Notes: generated from the letters alone by a model not told the origin. DNA of 64,000 nucleotides from REBR01 sp033721915 (GCA_033721915.1 JAWWAC010000007.1:30561-94560); one strand, 5' to 3'; positions 44,825-54,618 are shown, numbered from the stretch's first letter. Program-made: numbers and translations.

Positions 44825-47203
44825 TCAGTGAATATCCACCACACGGCTGTTCTGGCGGTAGCGTACCCGCCAGCCGGTCCAGCTCGGCAGCTCCCAGCGT
44901 CTGGGCTGTGCCTTGCGCTCCCCGGCACGCTTCTCCAGGGTAATGCGACGGGCGGCGGGGTGATAATACACAGCCAGCTTGAGATCGCCCAGTGACAACC
45001 GGCGCGGATACTGCCGGTCAAAGGCTTCACGCTGCCACTCGGGGATGCCCGCAAAGCGCAGGTCGCCGGGCTCCAGCAGATCCGCGTCGGCGGCTTCCTC
45101 CACACCCAGTGTGGCCAGGCGCTGCAACAGCCATGGGTCCGCCTCGGGGGTGGGCTCTTCCAGTCCCTCAAGGGTCACATAAAGCTGCCACTGGGCCAGG
45201 TCCTCCCGCAGCTGTTCGCCGGCGGGCGCCAGCAGCCGCCCCTGCAGGATCAGCTGGCACAACGCCTCACGCAGACGCTCTCCGCAGGGGGTGCGGGTCT
45301 CGCTGGCAATGACCCGGCCCGCGTAATGGCGCTCCTCGGTCACCACCGGCAGGCCCTGCTCCAGTGTGGCCTCCGCCAGGCTCACCTGACCCAGGCCTGC
45401 ACGGGCCAGCCACTGCAGGGGGACCGGGGCCAGACAGGTGCCCAGTGTCAGTGTCTGCTTGTGGCCACGGGGGCCGGCCTTGTGGTATTCATCCAGCGCC
45501 AGTGCCGCCTCCTGATCCTCCGCCAGTCGTGAATGGTCCGCCGGGCTCAGTTCGCTGCGGTCATTGCCCATGCTGTGGCGGCGGCGACTGCGTCGCACAT
45601 AGGCCAGCTCCGGTGCGGCGTCGATGATGGCCTGCAGCCAGCGTTCCCGGCTGGGCTCATCCAGTGGCTGTTGCGGAATGCTGTCACCGCTCTTGTCACC
45701 GGTGACGGGTGACAGTGTGCGGCGGATCTGACGGGACAGTGCTCGTGCCTCGCGCCGGGCGGTGGCGGAAAAGGGCAGCTCCGGTGGTGGTGTCTGGCGC
45801 AATGCCTGCACCAGTGTGGTGGCGTCACAGGGCAGCGGCTGCCACTGCTGCAGCGCCTGCCGTGCCGGTTCCCCTTCCGGCAGGGTCAGCAGTCGCGGAC
45901 GGGTGCTGAGCGCGGCGCTGAGGTCGATCATGGCGTCACGGCAGTCAGCGTCCGGCATGGCGGTGATCAGGTGGGCGTAGAGGGTATCCAGTGGCAGCGC
46001 AAAAAGGGCGCGGCCATGGTCCGTGGCCAGGCCCCGGTCATCCAGCGCCTGCATGGCCTCGAGGCGCTCCCGTGCCTGTGTCAGTGCCTTCTCCGGCAGC
46101 GGGTCCGGGAAGGCCAGCTCTGCGGCCGGCACTCCGGCACAGGCGGCGGCCAGCACCAGCTCTGTCAGCTCCTCCCGCTGGATCTGAGGTGGCGTGCGCT
46201 CCTCCAGTGGGGCGTGCTCGCCCCAGAGGCGCAGACAGAGGCCGGGGCCGGTGCGCCCGGCACGGCCCTTGCGCTGCTCGGCACTGGTCCTGGCAATGCG
46301 CACCAGTGAGAGCACGGTGCGGCCGTTGCGCTGGTGGGTGCGCCGCTCAAGGCCACTGTCCACCACCGCCTGCACCGAGGGAATGGTCAGTGAGGTTTCC
46401 GCCACATTGGTGGCCAGAATCACCCGGCGCTCCCCGCCGGAGCCGCTCAGGACCTGTTTCTGCTCTGCGCTGGTGCTGCCGCCATGGAGCGGCAGAAGGG
46501 GCACTTCCAGCCCCTGCAGTGCCTGTGTCATCTGCTGGATTTCGCCCCGTCCCGGCAGAAACACCAGGACATCACCGCCGCTCTGGGCAAGGGCGCTTCT
46601 GACTCCCTTGACCACCGCCTCACGGAGTCCCTTCATGGCAGGCAGTGACTGGTCATCCGTGGCCTGGTAGCGCACCTGAACCGGGTAATTGCGACCCTCC
46701 GCATGGAGCGGCTCCGCCCCCAGGTAGTGGCCCAGTGCACCGGCATCCAGTGTGGCGGAGGTGAGCAGCAGGCGGTGGCGGTCCTGCCGTCGCAGCAGCG
46801 CCAGCAAGAGGTCCGTGTCCCAGCGCCGCTCGTGGAACTCGTCAATCAGTATGCTGTGAAAGCGCTCCAGACGCCCCTCGCTGAGCCAACGCAGTGCAAT
46901 GCCGGGGGTGACAAACACCAGTGGGGTGTCGCTGCGGTAGCAGGCATCAAAGCGGATGGCGTAACCGATCCGCTCCCCCAGTGGGCTGTCGTCACAGTGG
47001 GCCAGGTAGGAGGCCAGTGCGGTGCAGGCCACACGCCGGGGTTCCACCACCAGCACAGGCCCCTGCTGCAGTGCCCAGAGTGGCAGCCGGGTGGACTTGC
47101 CGGAGCCTGTGGCGGCGGAGAGCACCAGATGGCGATGGGGCAGTACCTGCCGGACCCGGTCACGGATCTGGTCAATGGGAAGGGAGTCAGTCATGGCGGC
47201 CAT
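44825..47203 (-). CDS. hrpB: ATP-dependent helicase HrpB
   Basis: HrpB is a DEAH-type RNA helicase. The 792-residue protein shows Walker A AATGSGKST (30-38), motif II as DEFHER, motif III SATLD, motif VI region AEQRKGRAGRTGPG, then the helicase-associated domain and the HrpB-specific C-terminal domain ending PRRWELPSWTGWRVRYRQNSR in separate stretches. Length matches E. coli HrpB. An in-frame ATG at 47194 is an alternative start; neither has a strong ribosome binding site. Its cellular role in bacteria is not well defined. Confidence 0.95.
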   Translation of the reverse strand: MAAMTDSLPIDQIRDRVRQVLPHRHLVLSAATGSGKSTRLPLWALQQGPVLVVEPRRVACTALASYLAHCDDSPLGERIGYAIRFDACYRSDTPLVFVTPGIALRWLSEGRLERFHSILIDEFHERRWDTDLLLALLRRQDRHRLLLTSATLDAGALGHYLGAEPLHAEGRNYPVQVRYQATDDQSLPAMKGLREAVVKGVRSALAQSGGDVLVFLPGRGEIQQMTQALQGLEVPLLPLHGGSTSAEQKQVLSGSGGERRVILATNVAETSLTIPSVQAVVDSGLERRTHQRNGRTVLSLVRIARTSAEQRKGRAGRTGPGLCLRLWGEHAPLEERTPPQIQREELTELVLAAACAGVPAAELAFPDPLPEKALTQARERLEAMQALDDRGLATDHGRALFALPLDTLYAHLITAMPDADCRDAMIDLSAALSTRPRLLTLPEGEPARQALQQWQPLPCDATTLVQALRQTPPPELPFSATARREARALSRQIRRTLSPVTGDKSGDSIPQQPLDEPSRERWLQAIIDAAPELAYVRRSRRRHSMGNDRSELSPADHSRLAEDQEAALALDEYHKAGPRGHKQTLTLGTCLAPVPLQWLARAGLGQVSLAEATLEQGLPVVTEERHYAGRVIASETRTPCGERLREALCQLILQGRLLAPAGEQLREDLAQWQLYVTLEGLEEPTPEADPWLLQRLATLGVEEAADADLLEPGDLRFAGIPEWQREAFDRQYPRRLSLGDLKLAVYYHPAARRITLEKRAGERKAQPRRWELPSWTGWRVRYRQNSRVVDIH

Positions 47204-47409
47204 TCTAGCCCGACTCTCAGGACGGGTCGAGCCCGCCTTATCTTTATTCTATTTTAATCAATGAATTGGAGTTTGTTCTCCGGGCTGGAGGTGGCTGCGT
47301 GGTTTCCGCAACAGGGGCCGGCTATGGTTGAAAGTGCGACATAACAGGAGTAAACCTTATTTTTTATTGGCTGTAACAAATCCATTTTCACCCAACCTAG
47401 GAGCTGATT

Positions 47410-48636
47410 ATGACTGAGAAGAATCCGGACAAGGGTTACGTGGCCCTTCTGGGATGGAGTCTCAATGCCATAGAGGCGCTGGACAACTTCGACCGTCGCT
47501 ATGTGGTTGTGGCGCCCACCTGGGCGGCCGATTACTGCGAGCAGCACAAGATCCCCTACATCCCCTGGAACTTCGAGCGACTCAACGACCGCTCCATGGA
47601 AATCGCCCAGACCCTCAAGGACGAAGGGGTGGATGTGGCCATACCGCTGTTCGAGGAGACCGTGGAATGGTCCGGCGCCATCAACTCCGTGCTCATGGAC
47701 AACCCCCGCCTCTACGGCCAGTCCATCCTGTTCCGGGACAAGGCACTGATGAAACGCCGCGCCCAGCTCGGTGGTATCCGTGTGGGCATCTTTGAGGAAG
47801 CCCACGACAAGTCGGATGTCATCCGCTTCCTCAAGCGTGTCAACCAGACACTGCTCAAGCTCGATGGCGACCCCAACGACCCCATTCACCTGAAGGCCTT
47901 CGACAAGGCCGGCTGCCTGGGTCACCGGGTGATCCGCACCCCGGACGAGGTGGACACCATCCCCGATGAGGAATTTCCGGTACTCATGGAGAGCCACCTG
48001 GATGGCTGGGAATTCGCCGTGGAGTGCTGGGTGCACGACGGCAAGATCAAGTTCCTCAACATTTCCGAGTATGTGACACTGGGCTACTCCGTGTTTGTGC
48101 CCGCCACACCGGAGCTGGAAAGCTGGCGCGGTCTGATCACCAAAGAGATCGAGAAGCTGATCAAGACCTTCGATATCCAGTTCGGCTTTATCCACCCGGA
48201 ATACTTTGTCACCAGCGACGGCACCATGTACTTCGGCGAGGTGGCCTACCGTCCGCCCGGCTTCAAGGTATTCGAGCTTCTGGAGCGGGCCTACGGCTTC
48301 AATGCCTACCAGGGCATGGTGCTGGCCTTCGACCCCAAGACCACGGAAGAGGAGATCAACGCCTTCTTCCCGAAAGAGGTGGAGGACGCCAAGGGCGTGG
48401 CCGGCTGCTTCGGTGTCTATCCCCGCCGCCGTGTGGTGAGCCGTCTGGAGATTCCCCCGGAGACGGAGAACCACGAGTACTTCGAATACCACGAGCTGAC
48501 GCCGCCACTGGAGGAAACCGTCACCAAGCGCACCGCATTCGGTACCCACTGGGGGCTGGTGTACTTCTTCGGCGACGACACCCACACCATGCGGGATCTG
48601 CTCAAGGCCCAGGAGGATCTGGATTTCTACGTCTGA
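47410..48636 (+). CDS. Stand-alone ATP-grasp enzyme of unknown substrate
   Basis: The 408-residue cytosolic protein looks like an ATP-grasp ligase (carboxylate-amine or carboxylate-thiol type). The N-terminal pre-ATP-grasp part has YVALLGWSLNAIEALD and YVVVAPTWAADYC. The central part has ILFRDKALMKRRAQLGGI, the ATP-binding MESHLDGWEFAVECWVHDG, and the metal-binding YFGEVAYRPPG near residue 280. I do not recognise the exact subfamily. It may make a dipeptide-like or siderophore-like bond; no biosynthetic partners flank it. It follows a 206-base gap with AGGAG-like GGAG at about 47400. Confidence 0.8.
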   Translation: MTEKNPDKGYVALLGWSLNAIEALDNFDRRYVVVAPTWAADYCEQHKIPYIPWNFERLNDRSMEIAQTLKDEGVDVAIPLFEETVEWSGAINSVLMDNPRLYGQSILFRDKALMKRRAQLGGIRVGIFEEAHDKSDVIRFLKRVNQTLLKLDGDPNDPIHLKAFDKAGCLGHRVIRTPDEVDTIPDEEFPVLMESHLDGWEFAVECWVHDGKIKFLNISEYVTLGYSVFVPATPELESWRGLITKEIEKLIKTFDIQFGFIHPEYFVTSDGTMYFGEVAYRPPGFKVFELLERAYGFNAYQGMVLAFDPKTTEEEINAFFPKEVEDAKGVAGCFGVYPRRRVVSRLEIPPETENHEYFEYHELTPPLEETVTKRTAFGTHWGLVYFFGDDTHTMRDLLKAQEDLDFYV

Positions 48637-48647
48637 CTCCGCCAACA

Positions 48648-48672
48648 CCACCGCTCCGTGACGGGGCGGTGG
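48648..48672. terminator. Hairpin between convergent ATP-grasp and MFS genes
   Basis: A 10-bp stem (CCACCGCTCC/GGGGCGGTGG, one G-T pair) with a 5-base loop lies between the two stop codons. There is no U-run, but position and strength suit transcription termination from either side. Confidence 0.5.
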
Positions 48673-48686
48673 CTGTCAGGGCCGGC

Positions 48687-49841
48687 TTATCGTGTCTGTG
48701 AACACAGGGCCCTGAACAGCAGCCCCGCCGCCACCGCAAACAGCCCCAGTGCCCACACCATAAAGACCCCGTTGAGTGACCACTGGGCAATCACCGGTGA
48801 GGCCACCAGTGGGGATGTGAACTGCCCCATGAAGAACACCGACGAATAGCCCCCCATGATGCGACCGCGCATGGCCGCCGGCGCCAGCTCCATGAGCCAC
48901 ATGTTCAGGTTGGGCATCATCAGCCCGCCCCCCAGACCGCCCAGGGCACAGCCCAGTAGCAGCCCGCCATAGGAGTCCGCCAGGTACATCACCACATAGC
49001 CCACGCCCATTCCGGCAAAGGCGATGCTCTGCACCAGTCGGTAACCCGGCCGGCTGCGCAGACGGCCATAAACCAGACCCACGCCGGCGGCGGTCAGTGT
49101 GGCCAGTGAAATGGCCAGGCCGATCCAGACCGTGGTCAGTCCGGTCTTCTCGATCACCAGGAAGGGAAACTGCACTGGCATGATGTAAAAGCTCATCATG
49201 CTGAAAAACCCCAGTCCATAGACACCGGCCACAGGCCAGAGTGGCAGAGGGGCGGCCGGCTGGGCCGCTTCTTCGGCACTGGGGGTGCGATCCGGCTCGG
49301 ACACCAGCCAGATGGCAAAAGGCAGCAGTATCAGCGCCAGCAGGTAGACCAGGAAGGGCCCGCGCCAGCTGATCTCCGCCAGGACACCGCCCATGTTGAG
49401 GTAGACCACGCCCCCCAGGGCCATGAAACTGCCCTGCAGGCCCATCAGTTTGCGTCGCGCTTCCCCGCGGTAGTAATCACCGATCAGTGTGGTGACCAGG
49501 CTCATGATGCCCGCCACCCCCAGGCCCAGAACGGCACGGCTGGCCAGCATCAGGCCGATGTCCGAGACCAGAGCCCCGGCCACACCCCCCAGGGCATAGA
49601 CCACCAGTGAGCCCAGCAGCAGACGGCGGCGACCAAAGCGGTCCGCCAGTGTGCCGATAAAGGGGGCGACAAGGGCAATCACCAGTGCCGGCAGTGTCAG
49701 TATCAGCTTGACCATCCAGTCCGGGTGGCTGGCAAAGAAGCGGCTGATCTCAGGCAGCGCCGGGGTGATTATGGAGCCGGCCATCACGGTCATGCTGCTG
49801 CAGATCAGCAGCACGGCGGGGAGAAGTCTGTGATGTGCCAT
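48687..49841 (-). CDS. MFS transporter, DHA1/12-TM type
   Basis: The 384-residue inner-membrane protein has 12 helices and the MFS loop 2-3 motif GTLADRFGRRRLLL (about 62-75), with the antiporter-like motif C region AVLGLGVAGIMSLVTTLIGDY. It resembles drug/proton antiporters of the DHA1 group, but no substrate can be assigned. It converges with the ATP-grasp gene and is downstream of the small YjfB-like gene, from which a strong hairpin separates it. Confidence 0.92.
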   Translation of the reverse strand: MAHHRLLPAVLLICSSMTVMAGSIITPALPEISRFFASHPDWMVKLILTLPALVIALVAPFIGTLADRFGRRRLLLGSLVVYALGGVAGALVSDIGLMLASRAVLGLGVAGIMSLVTTLIGDYYRGEARRKLMGLQGSFMALGGVVYLNMGGVLAEISWRGPFLVYLLALILLPFAIWLVSEPDRTPSAEEAAQPAAPLPLWPVAGVYGLGFFSMMSFYIMPVQFPFLVIEKTGLTTVWIGLAISLATLTAAGVGLVYGRLRSRPGYRLVQSIAFAGMGVGYVVMYLADSYGGLLLGCALGGLGGGLMMPNLNMWLMELAPAAMRGRIMGGYSSVFFMGQFTSPLVASPVIAQWSLNGVFMVWALGLFAVAAGLLFRALCSQTR

Positions 49842-49901
49842 GAAAACCCGGGTCAGGAAGTGGTGCTGGGATTATGGCCGAGCGGGGGAGGGAATAACAG
49901 G

Positions 49902-49924
49902 CCGGGGGGCTGACAGCCCCCCGG
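49902..49924 (-). terminator. Hairpin terminator after YjfB-like gene
   Basis: A perfect 10-bp GC stem (CCGGGGGGCT/AGCCCCCCGG) with a 3-base loop begins five bases after the stop codon of the 49930-50151 gene on the minus strand. The downstream U-content is low, but the hairpin is very stable. Confidence 0.65.
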
Positions 49925-49929
49925 GAGGG

Positions 49930-50151
49930 TCAGGCTCGCACGTTGATCAGCTCGCCCACCCGTTGCGACGGGTCCGCGGCTCCGGCAGCCGGGTCCGTGC
50001 CGCCGGGGGCCGGGATGGTTTCAAGCAGTCCCAGTTTGGTGTTTTCCTCGGCTTCCAGCCCCTTCTTGAAGCTGGCCAGCTCGGCGGTTTTCTGAACCTG
50101 TGCCTGGGTGTTGGCGGTGTTGCTCGCAATCAGTGAACCGATGTCGGACAT
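49930..50151 (-). CDS. YjfB-like small putative motility protein
   Basis: The 73-residue protein starts MSDIGSLIASN, has a helical middle (TQAQVQKTAELASFKKGLEAEE) and ends VGELINVRA. Start, length and the C-terminal G-x-x-I-x-V-R-A pattern resemble the YjfB putative motility family of small proteins, though an Ala/Pro/Gly-rich insert (IPAPGGTDPAAGAADPS) is unusual. The family function is not established. The ATG at 50151 has AGGAG about seven bases upstream; the open frame to 50250 is not needed. No flagellar gene is in the window. Confidence 0.7.
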   Translation of the reverse strand: MSDIGSLIASNTANTQAQVQKTAELASFKKGLEAEENTKLGLLETIPAPGGTDPAAGAADPSQRVGELINVRA

Positions 50152-50440
50152 AAGGACTCCTGTGTCGGGGCACAAACCCGTGATGGAATGAAAGCCATAC
50201 GAAGAGGGTAGCAACGGATTACGGCTTTTTGGGCCACTGAAGGTTACCATCCGTCAATATCCGACCCTGTTTCCCGCCGCGCGCCCTGATGGAAGGGGGT
50301 GCAATGAGGGTGTCCGCTGACCCGCAGCCACGCTCCTGAAGCCATTGTCCTTTTAAGTGCCCGGCGGAATCGCCACAATAGGAGGGATTTTGGCTGGCCT
50401 TTCACCAGGCCCGGTTACCCTTTGCCGTAAGGAGACACTG

Positions 50441-51877
50441 ATGGAGCTGGATCCCGTCCTGCTTTCCCGCATTCAATTCGCCTTTGTGGTGTCCTTCCAC
50501 GCCATATTTCCGGTGTTCACCATTGGCCTGGCCTCGTTTATCGCCTTCCTGGAAGGCATGGCACTGAAAACGGACAACCCCCTCTATGAGCGCCTGTCCC
50601 GATTCTGGATCGAGGTGTTTGCCGTGGTCTTCGGCATGGGGGTGGTGTCGGGCATCGTGATGTCCTTTCAGTTCGGCACCAACTGGAGCAACTTTGCCCA
50701 GGCCACCGCCAACTTTCTCGGACCCATGCTCAGTTACGAGGTGATTACCGCCTTTTTCCTGGAAGCGGCCTTTCTCGGTGTCCTGCTGTTTGGCCGTGGC
50801 AAGGTGCCCCGAGGGCTGTTCTTCTTTGCTGCCTGCATGGTGGCCATTGGCACCTTTATTTCCTCGTTCTGGATACTGGCGGCCAACAGCTGGATGCACA
50901 CTCCGGCGGGCGTGGAAATGCGCGATGGCATGTTCCAGGTGGTGGCCTGGTCCGAGGCCATCTTCAATGCCTCCTTCCCCTGGCGTTTCCTGCATATGGT
51001 GATGGCCTCCTTCCTGACCGGCGCACTGGTGGTGGCGGCGGTCAGCGCCTGGTTTCTGCTCAAGGGCCGTGAGCTGGAGGCCAACCGCAAGGCCCTCTCA
51101 CTGTGCCTCTGGCTGCTGCTGGTGCTGGCGCCGGCCCAGGCGGTGGTGGGTGATTTCCACGGTCTCAACACACTGGAGCATCAGCCGGTGAAGGTGGCGG
51201 CCATGGAAGGCAACTGGCAGCGCTCCCAGGGGGTGCCGCTGCTGCTGTTTGCCTGGCCGGACCAGGCCAGCCAGAGCAACCACCTGGAAGTGGGCATCCC
51301 CAGGCTGGCCAGCTTTATCCTCACCCATGACTGGAACGGCGAGGTGCCCGGCATCAGTGAGACGGCACTGGAGGAGCAGCCCCCGGTGGCCATCGTGTTC
51401 TGGGCTTTCCGTGTCATGGTGGGTATGGGGCTGCTGATGATCGCCTTTGCCGTCACCGGGCTGGTGCTGCGCCGCGGCGGCCGTTACTGGCAGACCCCCT
51501 GGTTTCTCAGGGGGCTGACGGTGATGGGCATCGCTCCCTTTATTGCCGTGCTGGCGGGCTGGTTTGTCACGGAAGTGGGCCGCTCACCCTGGCTGGTGTT
51601 CGGACAGATGACCTACGAGCAGGGCATTACCCCGTCACTCACCGGGGGCATGGCCCTGTTCACACTGATCGGCTACATCGTGGTCTACGGGCTGGTGTTC
51701 ACCGCCGGCACCTACTACCTCACGCGGGTCTTCAGGGCCGGCCTTGAGGCCCAGGATGAGCCCCATGAGCTGGAGGAGTCGGAGCGGCCCAAGCGGCCCT
51801 TCTCCGCCAGCCATGTTTCACTGGAAGACGATTACCCGGTACGGGGCACAGGAGCGACTCATCATGGAACCCTTTGA
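50441..51877 (+). CDS. cydA: Cytochrome bd-type quinol oxidase subunit I (CIO type)
   Basis: Subunit I binds the haems and oxidises quinol, reducing oxygen to water. The 478-residue protein has nine or so helices; haem ligand candidates are H20 (SFHAIFP) and H185 (FLHMVMAS), and the GRxPW-type motif reads EVGRSPW. The Q-loop is short and the length fits the cyanide-insensitive CioA branch. The start is the ATG at 50441 with AAGGAG at 50429-50434. It overlaps subunit II by 14 bases and heads an operon with cydDC. Confidence 0.95.
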   Translation: MELDPVLLSRIQFAFVVSFHAIFPVFTIGLASFIAFLEGMALKTDNPLYERLSRFWIEVFAVVFGMGVVSGIVMSFQFGTNWSNFAQATANFLGPMLSYEVITAFFLEAAFLGVLLFGRGKVPRGLFFFAACMVAIGTFISSFWILAANSWMHTPAGVEMRDGMFQVVAWSEAIFNASFPWRFLHMVMASFLTGALVVAAVSAWFLLKGRELEANRKALSLCLWLLLVLAPAQAVVGDFHGLNTLEHQPVKVAAMEGNWQRSQGVPLLLFAWPDQASQSNHLEVGIPRLASFILTHDWNGEVPGISETALEEQPPVAIVFWAFRVMVGMGLLMIAFAVTGLVLRRGGRYWQTPWFLRGLTVMGIAPFIAVLAGWFVTEVGRSPWLVFGQMTYEQGITPSLTGGMALFTLIGYIVVYGLVFTAGTYYLTRVFRAGLEAQDEPHELEESERPKRPFSASHVSLEDDYPVRGTGATHHGTL

Positions 51878-52871
51878 CCTGACGATTATCTGGGCCGGCA
51901 TTATCGCCTTTGGCGTTATCATGTATGTGCTGATGGACGGCTTCGACCTGGGGGTGGGTATCCTGTTTCCCTTCGCCCCCGGGGAGGGGGAGGAAGCCCG
52001 TGATGTGATGATGAACTCCGTGGCGCCGGTCTGGGACGGCAACGAGACCTGGCTGATTCTCGGTGGCGCAGGCCTGCTGGCCGCCTTCCCGCTGGTGTAC
52101 AGCATCATACTGCCGGCACTGTACATCGGTGTCTTCCTGATGCTGGCGGGGCTGATCTTCCGGGGCGTGGCCTTCGAATTCCGCTTCAAGGCCAACCGCT
52201 CCCGCTATCTGTGGAACTGGGCCTTTGCCGGTGGCTCCTCACTGGCCGCCTTTGCCCAGGGGGCCGTGGTGGGCTCCTACATCGAAGGCTACGAGACCGC
52301 CAACCGGGTCTTCACCGGGGGCCCCTTTGACTGGCTGACCCCCTTTACCGTGCTCACCGGCGTGGGGCTGATGATCGGCTACGCCCTGCTGGGCAGCACC
52401 TGGCTGATCATGAAATCGGAAGGCTACATACAGCGCTGGGCCTATCGCATCACCCCCTATCTGCTGATGGCGGTGCTGGCGGTCTTTGCCATCATCAGCC
52501 TGTGGACGCCCTCCGTGGATGAGACGGTGCGTGAGCGCTGGCTGTCCCACTTCCACATTATCGGCATTCTGCCCACACTGGCGGTTTTCTGCGCCTGGAA
52601 GCTGATGCGCTCGGTGCGCAAACGCCAGGAGGGGGTGCCCTTTGTGGCCACCATGGGTCTGTTTGTCTTCACCTATCTGGGGCTGCTGGTGAGCAAGTGG
52701 CCCTATGTGGTGCCACCCAGCTACACTCTCTATGACGCCGCCTCCGCCTACGAATCCCAGCTGTTTCTGCTGCTGGGGCTGCTGTTCGTGATTCCCATTG
52801 TGCTGACCTACACCGCCTGGAGCTACTGGGTGTTCCGTGGCAAGGTGCGCGCCGGTGAAGGCTATCACTGA
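51864..52871 (+). CDS. cydB: Cytochrome bd-type quinol oxidase subunit II
   Basis: The 335-residue subunit II has eight or nine helices and the family segments YVLMDGFDLGVGILFPF, NSVAPVWDGNETWLILGG and LPALYIGVFLMLAGLIFRGVAFEF in separate stretches. Its length equals typical CioB. The ATG at 51864 has AGGAG at 51850-51854 within the end of cydA. It overlaps cydD by 17 bases, so all four genes are probably translated in series. Confidence 0.95.
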   Translation: MEPFDLTIIWAGIIAFGVIMYVLMDGFDLGVGILFPFAPGEGEEARDVMMNSVAPVWDGNETWLILGGAGLLAAFPLVYSIILPALYIGVFLMLAGLIFRGVAFEFRFKANRSRYLWNWAFAGGSSLAAFAQGAVVGSYIEGYETANRVFTGGPFDWLTPFTVLTGVGLMIGYALLGSTWLIMKSEGYIQRWAYRITPYLLMAVLAVFAIISLWTPSVDETVRERWLSHFHIIGILPTLAVFCAWKLMRSVRKRQEGVPFVATMGLFVFTYLGLLVSKWPYVVPPSYTLYDAASAYESQLFLLLGLLFVIPIVLTYTAWSYWVFRGKVRAGEGYH

Positions 52872-54618
52872 GCCGGACAGCGCCCGCGGCACCCCGTCGG
52901 GGGAGCGCCAGCGCAGCCGCCGTAACCGTCAGTGGCTGCGCCAGTGGGGGCGCACGGTTCGCCCCTGGCTGTGGCTGAGTGTGGCCACGGGCACCCTGTC
53001 CGGTCTGGCCACCCTGGCGCAGATGGGGCTGATGGCCTGGCTGGTGCATGGTGTGATTGTCCTTGATCGTCCCCTCAGCGAACTGCACTGGCCGTTGCTG
53101 GCACTGGTTGTCGCCATACTGCTGCGCTCCGTCGGGCAGGGACTGCAGGGCATCAGCGGTGCCAGGGCGGCCATGGCGGTGCGGCAGGGGGTGCGACAGG
53201 CACTGATGGCCCGCTGGTCGCAACAGGGGCCTGTGCATCTGGCGGGACAGTCGCCGGCGGTGCTGGCCGGTGAGTGGGTGGAGCAGGTGGAGGCACTGGA
53301 GGGCTACTACGCCCGATTCCAGCCTCAGCTGTGGCTGTCCCTGATTCTCCCACTGGCAGTGCTGGCACTGGTGTTTTACCTGGACTGGCTGGCGGCGCTG
53401 TTTCTGCTGGCCGCCGCACCGCTGATCCCGCTGTTCATGGCTTTGGTGGGCATGGGGGCGGAGCGCCTCAACCGCCAGCACTTCACCAGTGTCACCCGTC
53501 TGGCGGGGCACTTTCTGGACCGGGTGCGGGGCCTGACCACATTGCAGCTGTTCGGACAGGACCGGTCCGCGGTGAAGGGGGTGGCCAGGGCCTCGGAGCA
53601 CTACCGCCGCCTGAATATGCGCACACTGCGGGTGGCCTTTCTCTCCTCGGCGGTGCTGGAGTTTTTTGCCTCGGTGGCCATTGCCGTGGTGGCCATCTAT
53701 GTGGGCTTCGGACTGCTGGGTTACATCCAGCTGGGTCCGGCCGGGGAGCTGACCCTGTTCAGCGGACTCTTTGTGCTGCTGTTGGCGCCGGAGTTCTTCC
53801 AGCCACTGCGCACACTCTCACAGCACTACCACGACAGGGCGGCGGCTCTGGGTGCGGCGGACCATCTGCTGGACCGGTTGCAGCCGTCTGTAAGCGAGCC
53901 CGCACCGGCCACGGACCACCGGGCGCCGTTACCGGACCGCGGCCCGGAAGACGCGGTGACCGTGACGGACCTGGTGGTGCGCTACCCCGGCCGTGGCCGG
54001 GTGTTCGATCCGGTGAGCTTCCAGCTGCCATGGGGACAGTCACTGGTGCTCACCGGCCCCTCCGGTTGCGGCAAGTCCAGCCTCCTGCATGTGCTGGCCG
54101 GTTTCTATCCTGCCGCCGAAGGCCGGGTCAGCCTGTTCGGGGCGCCACCGGGCCGGGTGCCCGTGGCCTGGATGAACCAGAGGCCCTTCCTGATCCAGGG
54201 CACCTGGGCGGACAACCTGCGGCTGGTGCAGCCTCGGGCCACGGAGGCGGCCATGGAGGAGGCCCTCGCCAGGGCCGGACTGGCGCAGTTGCTGGCGGCA
54301 CAGCCAGAGGGCCTGGATACCCCCGTGGGTGAAGGGGGCCAGGGCCTGTCCGGTGGACAGGCCCACCGACTGGCACTGGCACGGGTGTTTCTCGCACCGG
54401 TGCCCCTGATGCTGCTGGACGAACCCACCGCCGGTCTCGATCCCTTTACCCGTAACGATGTCATCGAGGCACTCAAGGCGCTGCCCGGACAGGGCATTAC
54501 CCTGATCATGGCCAGCCACCAGCCGGAACTGGTGGCCATGGCGGACCATCAGCTGTGGCTGGGACAGAACCGGCAGGCGCCGGCGCCATCACTGGCCGGG
54601 GAGGCGCCCCATGGGTGA
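52855..54618 (+). CDS. cydD: CydD ABC exporter subunit
   Basis: The 587-residue half of the CydDC exporter has an N-terminal six-helix domain (about 35-320) and a C-terminal ATPase domain. Walker A is GPSGCGKSS, the signature GQGLSGGQAHRLALARV and Walker B LMLLDEPTAGLD. CydDC is needed for cytochrome bd assembly and has been linked to haem, cysteine or glutathione handling. I chose the GTG at 52855, about eight bases after AAGG, overlapping cydB; GTG 52837 is an alternative. It overlaps cydC by eight bases. Confidence 0.93.
   Translation: MKAITEPDSARGTPSGERQRSRRNRQWLRQWGRTVRPWLWLSVATGTLSGLATLAQMGLMAWLVHGVIVLDRPLSELHWPLLALVVAILLRSVGQGLQGISGARAAMAVRQGVRQALMARWSQQGPVHLAGQSPAVLAGEWVEQVEALEGYYARFQPQLWLSLILPLAVLALVFYLDWLAALFLLAAAPLIPLFMALVGMGAERLNRQHFTSVTRLAGHFLDRVRGLTTLQLFGQDRSAVKGVARASEHYRRLNMRTLRVAFLSSAVLEFFASVAIAVVAIYVGFGLLGYIQLGPAGELTLFSGLFVLLLAPEFFQPLRTLSQHYHDRAAALGAADHLLDRLQPSVSEPAPATDHRAPLPDRGPEDAVTVTDLVVRYPGRGRVFDPVSFQLPWGQSLVLTGPSGCGKSSLLHVLAGFYPAAEGRVSLFGAPPGRVPVAWMNQRPFLIQGTWADNLRLVQPRATEAAMEEALARAGLAQLLAAQPEGLDTPVGEGGQGLSGGQAHRLALARVFLAPVPLMLLDEPTAGLDPFTRNDVIEALKALPGQGITLIMASHQPELVAMADHQLWLGQNRQAPAPSLAGEAPHG

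Noticed and set aside
47254..48651. Minus-strand open frame (465 codons) opposite the ATP-grasp gene
   Set aside because: No ribosome binding site and no recognisable domain; the plus-strand protein has ATP-grasp motifs.
53274..54332. Plus-strand open frame (352 codons) inside cydD
   Set aside because: Out-of-frame shadow of a clear ABC exporter gene, very Gly/Ala/Pro-rich.
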